DNA from: Paracentrotus lividus
Lineage: Eukaryota > Echinodermata > Echinoidea > Camarodonta > Echinidae
Length of the DNA: 64,000 nt
Reading direction: 5' to 3'
NCBI GenBank assembly: GCA_940671915.1
Contig: CALNVZ010003426.1
Span: 39,668,977 to 39,732,976, forward strand
The position numbers and the translations under genes are program-made. This document shows positions 57,083-64,000 of this stretch, in pieces. Each line of letters starts with the position of its first letter. Within the stretch, counting starts at the first letter, position 1. The notes below the pieces were generated by a model. The model was not told the origin of the DNA. It was given only the letters and a program-made list of their open reading frames with translations, and did no database searches.

Positions 57083-57849
57083 TCAAAGCACAGGTGCTTT
57101 CCGTCCAAAATATTTGGCGAGCTGTTTCTGTCTCACATAAGCCGTAAACGGTAGTTCCGTCTTTGCCATCAATTGGCAGTCTTTATCATTAGCTACAGAG
57201 GGTTTCAATTTAAAACTCTCCACATTGATACCCGATGGATGCCAGACTTGTTTGTCGTTGATGACTACTTTATCGATGCAACGATCCTTGAGCATTTCGT
57301 TCATCTCCTCTAGTTTAGCCACTTCCCTGCGCATACGATCCTCACCAAAGACACTCACTTTCTCCCAAAACGTCCTGTTGAAGTAATCGTACAATTTAGT
57401 GTCTCCGTCGTTCCACTGCCGTATCTTTTTCGCTGTCTGGTCAGTGATGGTTCGGATGGACGAGGGGCTGCGAGCGTTCATCTTGAAGTATGCGATGTCC
57501 TCAAAATTCCAGCACATGATCTCCTTGAGGAGGATCAGCGATTCCGAGAAGTACTCCGTCAGCATGACCAGATCAAACTCGGTGGCGATCCGCTGGATCT
57601 TCTTATCCACAGCCTCAGGGTTCGTCTTCAGGTCATTCTCCAACCCTAGATCGTACAGCATGGAGTCTTTGGCGTGGTCTTTGCCCGCGTTGGGTTGGTA
57701 GTAATGCTGAGGATTTATCAGAAAGGTGGCTAAGGAGACGCCATATCTGCTGTTGTACTTGAGGTAGGTGTAGGTGGATTCGTACATGGTTGCAGGATCC
57801 CTGATGATGGTCACGTAGGTGGAGTCAGGAGGCAGCACAGATACAAAAC
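57083..57849 (-). CDS. Galactose-3-O-sulfotransferase family protein, C-terminal exon (partial)
   Basis: GAL3ST enzymes are Golgi type II membrane proteins that transfer sulfate from PAPS to the 3-hydroxyl of galactose on glycolipids or glycans. This exon begins after a clear acceptor (TTTTCCCTTCAG, minus strand, ending at 57850) and ends at a TGA at 57083-57085, giving about 255 residues, the C-terminal 60 percent of a typical protein of about 420. Counting from the GTG codon at 57838, the 3'-phosphate-binding motif YVTIIRDPATMYES is at 8-21, FDLVMLTEYFSESLILLKEIMCW at 88-110, and WNFEDIAYFKMNAR at 110-123. FVSVLPPDS directly follows the acceptor, so GTG is an internal valine and not a start. 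The first two exon bases complete a split codon. The N-terminal exon with the transmembrane segment and the 5'-phosphosulfate loop is not seen up to 64000, so it lies beyond the window or was missed. The exact paralogue and substrate cannot be assigned. Confidence 0.93.
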
Positions 57850-58592
57850 CTGAAGGGAAAATGGTTTAGAATTCATGGTTAAATCCAAACATGTATGCAC
57901 TGTTCAAATCATTTAAAGAGAAGTGAACAAATAATAATAAAAAGAAAATGATAAAAAAAATAAGAGAAGTGAGTACATGTAATTCAAGGAATTTTAAACT
58001 ATTTAAACTGTACAATGTAGCTCTTTTTAAAAGCTTAGTCTATTAAGCAAACACGCATTACACCGACTACTCCCTAGACAATCACCACAAGAATTAGGGT
58101 TATGGTTATGGTTGTTTAAAAAAAGGGCGTAGTTACCCTTAAAACCCTTTTAATGTGGAGATAACAAACAAGCTAACTTGTACACATGTGTACAGCATTT
58201 GTTTCTGGAGAACATCCAACGGTGTACTCAGTACAAGGTAATAAAGGAGGGGCACCTACTTGTATGGTAGGTGGTCAACAATATAAAAAAAAAAAAAAAA
58301 CATGTTTTAGGAACATGGCATGATATGCAAGTTTATCTCTATCATGATGACATTTTTATTTATCCAACCAGTCAAAAATGTGAAAAGCAAGTGTATTTAT
58401 GCCGTTCTATTACCATGGAATCAAGTCAAGTTTCTAGTATTGACGCATACAGATCAATTCTGGAGTACTGGACAAATATACTCAATCAATATGGCATACC
58501 GACTCACTGTCTGTATATTAACTCAAATGACATTATGAAAAAATTGATTTAGAAGAGGGAACCAGTTTTGCATTTGCAGTTTTACTGCAATG
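57850..58592 (-). other. Intron of the sulfotransferase gene, proximal part
   Basis: Non-coding AT-rich DNA upstream (minus sense) of the acceptor at 57850. It contains a degenerate CCCTAGACAATCACC...TTAGGGTTATGG phrase near 58070-58115, similar to the foldback at 2599-2730. Confidence 0.5.
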
Positions 58593-58594
58593 TA

Positions 58595-60337
58595 CAGTTG
58601 TCCTCAAAATTGTTCATACATACATGTACTTGTATGTACAAGTTTTTTTAAAATTTTACTTTGAAATAAATGTGTTTTGTCAACCTTTTTCATGACCAGT
58701 ATGCTACTTACAACTGAACAATGAGGAAAATTAGATTTTTTTTATAGAAATTTGGTATTTCAAGGGTATTTCATTGATAGATTTACGAAAAACATCATGT
58801 TCATGATTATTCATACCCTAAGAGTACCCAGTCCAATTTCTCATCAAATTACCACGAATTCATATATTTTTTCTTTCAAATAACTAGTCTTATTATAATT
58901 AGTTAATAATTAGTTTTTGCAATAGTCCATAGCCTTTCTTCATACATGTACATGTAGCTTCTGTGGGGGTTTTCCCGTGTGTCCTCTAGAAAACCTCCAG
59001 GCTGAGTCAGGTTGCCTTGTCTATGAGTCATCCTGTGAGTCTTCAGCTCCCCAACCCTTTTCTTGTGGTTTTCTTCTCAGGACTTTGAATTTTTCACTTT
59101 GGAACATTCATATCAATGTTAAAATGCAATAATCACTCTACCTACATTTTATTGTCCCTTTTATGTAACACTTCATAACTTCTTCGATAAGCACCAGATT
59201 TAAGACACTTTGGAAAAATCTGCCATGGGCATGACTACATTGTAAAAGTGTAAGGTGTCTCCTTGAATTGCCACATAAGCATATGTACTAAGAACTCCAC
59301 AACAACCCACATGTTACACCCAAGGTCCAAATGGGCACAACTGACCAGCCAGAGACGAAGGTACAAAAGAGCGAATACTGTATAGAGGAGATCTGTACAC
59401 TTCGCAATGCAGACCCCAGTTTTGCAGTCAGACCTACTGAAAGACCTCTGGACAGTTCGTGAGCTCAGTTAAACCAGGATTTTAACTTTTGGGCCATAAT
59501 TCTACAAGTTGATGACAGAAAGTTAGAATTTGGGGAGAATATGGACTTTTTTCAATTTTGCAAAAGAAAGAGGAATCCTTCAACCTACATGTAAAGTACA
59601 GTGTCCTGATTGTAGCACATGACATTCACTTAGAACTGTTATTGGGGATTTTCATTGCTGGTAGCACTCAAAATTTGTTCAGAATAGGAGGAATCCCGGT
59701 GAAGACATTTTTTAGTAAGATCCTGGATGAAAACATGTAGAGGTGTACTTGTAAATGTCACCTGGGACAGCATTGGACATAAAAACAGGACAAAGTTCAG
59801 AAGCATACAGCCGGGTTAGTCAAGAAGTGGTTCAAGGACAATCGTAATTAATGATCTGGAGAAGAAAATTTGATGACCTGACAAGAATCCTTTTAGAAAT
59901 GTGTCTGGGAAGTTGAAGACTAACATAATGGCTCAAAGACCATGCAACCTTACTCACCCTGGACGTTTTCCAGAGGATGCATTGGTCGAAACCAACGGGA
60001 GACTTGAATGATGGCTTTGGACATTTAAACCAAGTATTTTAGGTGGTAATTTGAAGAAAACAAATTATTATCGAGACGATTGGATCCAAAATTAGATTGG
60101 TTACCCCTAGGGTATGAATAATTATGAACATTATGTTTTTCGGAAATCTGTCAATAAAATACCTCCAGAATACCACATTTCTAAAAATTTCAAATTTTTG
60201 TAATTGTTCAGTTGTTGGGAATATACTGATCACAAAAAAAGTTTGAGAAAAAACATTCTGTTAAAAGCACAACTCAAAAAAATATATAAAAAAATGCAAG
60301 TGGTACAATGTATGAACAAGATTGATGATACAGTAAC
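58595..60337 (+). mobile_element. Tc1-like transposon with IR/DR-type ends (decayed)
   Basis: The left end CAGTTGTCCTCAAAATTGTT starts at 58595 after a TA. The right end is its degraded reverse complement (GTATGAACAAGATTGATGAT from 60310), ending before a TA at 60338. The inverted repeats extend about 240 bp. They include an inner repeat of the end motif (ATTCATACCCTAAGAGTACC at about 58810 and GGTTACCCCTAGGGTATGAA at about 60099). Outer and inner motifs are about 205 bp apart on both sides, the IR/DR layout of the Sleeping Beauty-like Tc1 group. A transposase remnant lies between the repeats. Confidence 0.85.
59558..59856 (+). pseudogene. Tc1-like transposase remnant
   Basis: One frame reads LLLGIFIAGSTQNLFRIGG, then KTFFSKILDENM, a stop at 59738-59740, a second stop downstream, then KQDKVQKHTAGLVKKWFKDN ending near 59852. 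These blocks match, in order, the conserved Tc1 transposase regions around the G-x-G-x-L-x-x-I-x-G motif, the KIL-x-x-N motif and the second catalytic aspartate (QD-x-x-x-KHTA), followed by KKWFKDN. In-frame stops and missing flanking conserved parts show that it is inactive. It has the same orientation as the element and is opposite to the sulfotransferase gene whose intron probably holds it. Confidence 0.8.
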
Positions 60338-60956
60338 TACAGTTCTAATGCTCACCTATCACAATGAAATTTTGTCAAATAATGTCAACTTGGTTTTGAT
60401 AATTCATGTCAAAAGTTGTTAATTTAGAAATCAATTCAGGACACAATAATTTGAATCACTGCCTATTGCAACTGAAATTCCATAGAATATAAACCAAGAA
60501 TCATTATTAGTGTATTAACGATGCTTAGTATGTACTTGATAGCACCAGAAGAATTATTTTTGAAAAAAAAGTGATTTATTTTTTTTCACTTTTGTCAAGG
60601 TTGTCAAGAAAGTGAATTTTTTGTAGACCATTCTTACAAAAGTTTTATTAAATAGGATGCCATGAAAGTTTCCAAGTAGTTTACAATGATTATTTCTATT
60701 GTCAATGTACATCTGCAAAATGTAGACCTGAGGTACAATGTAGGGTGCAAATACATATTTTTTTCAAAAGGGGTGGGGTGGGGTATAAAATATAGGCCAT
60801 GTAAGCATACAAATACATGTACAAACAATAATACAGGATGAGGCATTTAGGTATGAAGGTGCCAAGATCTTGCAAACATGTACAACATAAAAAACACCAA
60901 ATATTAGCATTTCCTGACTCTTCTTGGCACAAAAATGGAGGCTTTGCTACATACAT

Positions 60957-61618
60957 GGACATCACTGTGTTTACACTGTGACTCGGCTCGTGGGTTCGAC
61001 ACAGCAATTTTATGTCGAGTAATCAGGATCAGTGTGATACGCGATCCGAGTTCGATATGCCTTTTTTGCCCTGCAAGAGTCGTAGGTTTCGATCCAGGAG
61101 CCGTGTTTGACGCGGCAACTTTTCTGTGCATTAACTCTTTGCCCGCCACATTAATTTTAAGCATAAAACAGAAGACTTTTCTCTTTAATTATTAAAAATA
61201 GTCTAACAATATTTGCTTAGTATTAACTAGGAGAAATTATGCCTCAGGCCCGGCCCTCGCATTATCAGTGATTTTCAGATCTTTCAGCCGAGCCATTACA
61301 GAGAAAATGAATTATTACGATTGTATAGTTAATAAGTACAATTGTGACTATAGTCGAATTTGGCAGGCAAAGAGTTAATAGAAAGCCGTGTTGAACTCGA
61401 TGACCTTGAGGTCAGTGGTGAAATTCAGCTATACACCTAATAACACACAATGTTAATGATGTCTCTGTACATGTACATGTACATTGTACTTCTGGTCAGC
61501 CGTATTGAACCCGCCTTTTTTGCTCTGTATAAACACGATAACAAGCTCACTTTTTGCGGTGTCGAACCCTTCCTTAGGATTCGACATGAGAGCCATATCA
61601 CTGTGTAAACACAGTATA
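60957..61618. repeat. Inverted-repeat element (outer) with CACTGTGTTTACAC ends
   Basis: The left arm CACTGTGTTTACACTGTGAC...GTGGGTTCGACACAGC (from about 60963) is mirrored by GGTGTCGAACCCTTCC...ATATCACTGTGTAAACACAG (to about 61615). The inverted similarity continues inward for about 120-150 bp, including GTTCGATATGCCTTTTTTGC and GAACCCGCCTTTTTTGC. It is interrupted by the TTAA-flanked element at 61135-61374. Confidence 0.65.
61135..61374. mobile_element. TTAA-flanked 240-bp MITE (nested)
   Basis: The terminal inverted repeats are CTCTTTGCCCGCCA (61135) and TGGCAGGCAAAGAG (to 61374), with one mismatch. TTAA is duplicated at 61131-61134 and 61375-61378. The interior is non-coding and AT-rich. 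It lies inside the inverted-repeat element at 60957-61618. Confidence 0.85.
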
Positions 61619-61622
61619 CATA

Positions 61623-61886
61623 AATTGTTGTTTTTAGGTTAGGTTATTTATGTCTTTATATGTTGGGGTTCTGCCTCGAAAGGCCAATGGCCTATGCGGT
61701 TCCCCTCCACATATTCATTTTGTTGTTTACATTTATTCTGATGTTGTACTGCTGCTAAGCTTTTTTGTTATTGTTGTTGTTGTATTATATCTAATTTACT
61801 ATTTGATTTTTCTTTTACAATGTATATTTGTATGTTTCTAATGAACTGTGGAGAAAATAAAACTTGAACTTTAAAACTTGAACTTT
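61623..61886 (+). mobile_element. Possible 3' end of a non-LTR retrotransposon
   Basis: The stretch ends in GAAAATAAAACTTGAACTTTAAAACTTGAAC, a short tandem tail of the TTGAACTT type seen at the 3' ends of CR1/L2-like LINEs. It is preceded by GCCAATGGCCTATGCGG and a T-rich block. No reverse transcriptase sequence is visible, so this would be a 5'-truncated copy. The ORF at 61650-61841 is probably not a protein. Confidence 0.4.
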
Positions 61887-62190
61887 GATAAATAAGTCTC
61901 AGCTGATCAAATATTTAAAGAAACATGCAGAGATGTACATGTACATGTAAGTAGAAGAGTGGAAATATATTTACTGCCAACACTTCATTAATCAATATAC
62001 ATGTACTGTGTACATTGTACATGTATTGTTTGTATTTTATTCATGATTTATGTTCCACCTAATTGTCTGGGGAAAAGAGGTAGTAAAGTGGAAACTCAAT
62101 ATAACAAGTTCCTCAAGTGGGACCAGGAAGTATATGTTGCTTGTTTTTCACATATCTTGTTATCAGTAGTCATTAAATACTACACAATAA

Positions 62191-62924
62191 AACAAATTAA
62201 TTTCATGTTGACTAGGGAAATAGCTTGTTTCAAACATCAGGTATCAGAACTCTTCATATCAAGTTTCCATTGTACACACAGTACTTGCAACCTGACGGAC
62301 GTACATGTACATGTACATCTGAAAAGTATCAAAAGGGTTTGGAAATAGAATGAAAGTTTCATTTATTTACAGTTGAAAATTGTCTTTTACATTGCAAACC
62401 CCAGTTCTAAAAGCATCAGGTTGGTTCTTCAGAAATAATTACCATACTTCTAGTTCTAATACCATTTACATGATTATTGTCCAACTTTGCATTGGGTAGA
62501 TAAAACTATACATGTCATCTTGTGCTTTGTGCAAAAACTTCTCTAACAAAATGTACTTGTAAAACAAATTAATTTCATGTTGACTAGGGAAATAGCTTGT
62601 TTCAAACATCAGGTATCAGAACTCTGCATATCAAGTTTCCATTGTACACACAGTACTTGCAACCTGACGGACGTACATGTACATCTGAAAAGTATCAAAA
62701 GGGTTTGGAAATAGAATGAAAGTTTAATTTATTGACAGTTGAAAATTGTCTTTTACATTGCAAACCCCAGTTCTAAAAGCATCAGGTTGGTTCTTCAGAA
62801 ATAATTACCATACTTCTAGTTCTAATACCATTTACATGATTATTGTCCAACTTTGCATTGGGTAGATAAAACTATACATGTCATCTTGTGCTTTGTGCAA
62901 AAACTTCTCTAACAAAATGTACTT
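62191..62924 (+). repeat. Tandem duplication, 372-bp unit, two nearly identical copies
   Basis: The first unit starts at 62191 (AACAAATTAATTTCATGTTG) and the second at 62563. They differ by a 6-bp change in an ACATGT microsatellite and a few bases (TTCATTTATTT against TTAATTTATTG). The near identity indicates a recent duplication or an assembly repeat. Confidence 0.95.
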
Positions 62925-63385
62925 ACATGTATTTTGTGCCACGGGCAGTCTAATTTTCGCACAATACGATATGCAATCACAATAATGTTAATAGTATATC
63001 ATTTTGTCCTGAATGCTGGACATAGAGGACTTGAGAAACCACAATATCCTGATTGTATAATTTCCAGGGCAGACAAGACTGTTTTAAACATTGAAATAAA
63101 TAACATCTACCTTTTGGGGCTTAAAATGGGATGAAGAATGCATTAAGAAGCTCACAATGAAACAATGAGCAATTCATGTACATGTATGACAATGAAAGTC
63201 TGCAGTATATTTGTATGCAGTTTCTTGCCAATTCTACATGTATGTGATCAAATCTAAGGCCTCTTAATTGTGGTATTTGTATGAATACTCATTGACTCTT
63301 AACAATACAAGTGGATTAGTAAATTACGCGATGCGTAATATATGTCCCCGCCGATAATGTAAATTCCCATTATATCACTTTCAGT

Positions 63386-64000
63386 GCTATCACATAAGGC
63401 AAACAGAATCGAAATCGGGTAAAAAATGGCGAAGAAGTAGCATTTTGTAGCCAATGTACAATATAGGGTCAAAGTCAAGTCAAGGTCAATAAGGGTCAAA
63501 AGTCAAATTATGTGAAGAAGTTTTGTAGTCCTCACCTAGTGCTATCATAAAGCAAACGGAATCGAAATCAGATGAAAAATGGCGAAGGAGTAGCATTTTG
63601 TAGCCAATTAACAATAAGGTCAAAAATCAAGTTCAAAGGTCAAAGGTCAAAATTCTGTGAAGAAGTTTGTAGCCTCACCTAGTGCTATCACATAAAAAAA
63701 CGGAATCGAAATCGGATGAAAATGGCGAAGGAGTAGCATTTTGTAGCCAATTAACAATATAGGTCAAATAAGTCAAAGGTCAAAGGGTCAAAATTCTGTG
63801 AAGAAGTATTGTAGCCATCACCTAGTGCTATCACATAAAGCAAGCGGAATTGAAATCAGATGAAAAATGGTGAAGGAGTAGCATTTTTTAGCCAATTAAC
63901 AATAAAGGTGGAAAATCAAGGTCAAAGGTCAAAGGGGTCAAAAGTCAAAATTCTGTGAAGAAGTTTTGTAGTACTCACCTAGTGCTATCACATAAAGCAA
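63386..64000 (+). repeat. Tandem repeat, 143-157 bp unit, running off the window; carries AGGTCA half-sites
   Basis: Units start at GCTATCA(CA)TAA-GCAAACGGAATCG near 63386, 63541, 63684, 63827 and 63984. Each contains AAATGGCGAAGGAGTAGCAT, TTTGTAGCCAATTAACAATA and a run of GGTCAAA words. Perfect direct repeats AGGTCAAAGGTCA occur at 63637-63649 and 63919-63931. The minus-strand ORF at 63299-63499 is a repeat translation. Confidence 0.9.

Noticed and set aside
57836..57838. GTG start codon for the sulfotransferase
   Set aside because: The frame stays open upstream to a clear splice acceptor, and family proteins have a long N-terminal region before this point.

Overview
This is a eukaryotic, AT-rich, intron-rich animal window. 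Two protein-coding loci can be read: four coding exons of TMEM138 on the + strand (26665-30687), and the C-terminal exon of a galactose-3-O-sulfotransferase (GAL3ST/cerebroside-sulfotransferase family) gene on the - strand (57083-57849). The density of tRNA-derived SINEs, foldback MITEs, simple repeats and TGTACATGTACA-type palindromes suits a marine invertebrate deuterostome, most likely a sea urchin or relative. The species is an inference.

Layout. 1-11000: intergenic, repeat-derived DNA with a foldback element at the left edge, a cluster of a 15-bp motif (1939-4045), a CGGTGTTAG-rich element, a G-poor stretch (about 5760-7350), an inverted-repeat element and a minisatellite. About 11000-22340: mostly an assembly artefact. 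It is an insertion-rich second copy of about 10.0-11.0 kb and 22.35-29.96 kb, joined at a 25-N gap, and it holds a garbled copy of TMEM138. 22340-30690: the better copy, with TMEM138, two SINEs and a minisatellite. 30700-37990: a run of MITEs, including one TTAA-flanked element nested in another and a TA-flanked element with repeated internal motifs. 38306-50727: a 6.2-kb segment present twice around a second 25-N gap, most simply two unmerged overlapping contig ends. 50730-57080: AT-rich DNA with a long GA tract and no gene seen. 57083-57849: the sulfotransferase exon, with its upstream intron running right. 58595-60337: a decayed Tc1-like transposon with IR/DR ends. 60957-64000: nested inverted-repeat elements, a possible LINE tail, a 372-bp tandem duplication and a tandem repeat with nuclear-receptor half-sites that runs off the end.

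The two genes are unrelated: a ciliary transition-zone membrane protein and a Golgi sulfotransferase. Most of the remaining sequence is mobile DNA or assembly duplication. Once the two false duplications are allowed for, the real locus is probably about 46-47 kb. No complete new multi-gene system was found. The most original signals are the shared motif grammar GTAA..TGGGACA in two elements, the nested TTAA elements, the partial duplication of the first TMEM138 coding exon, and the DR1-bearing tandem repeat.
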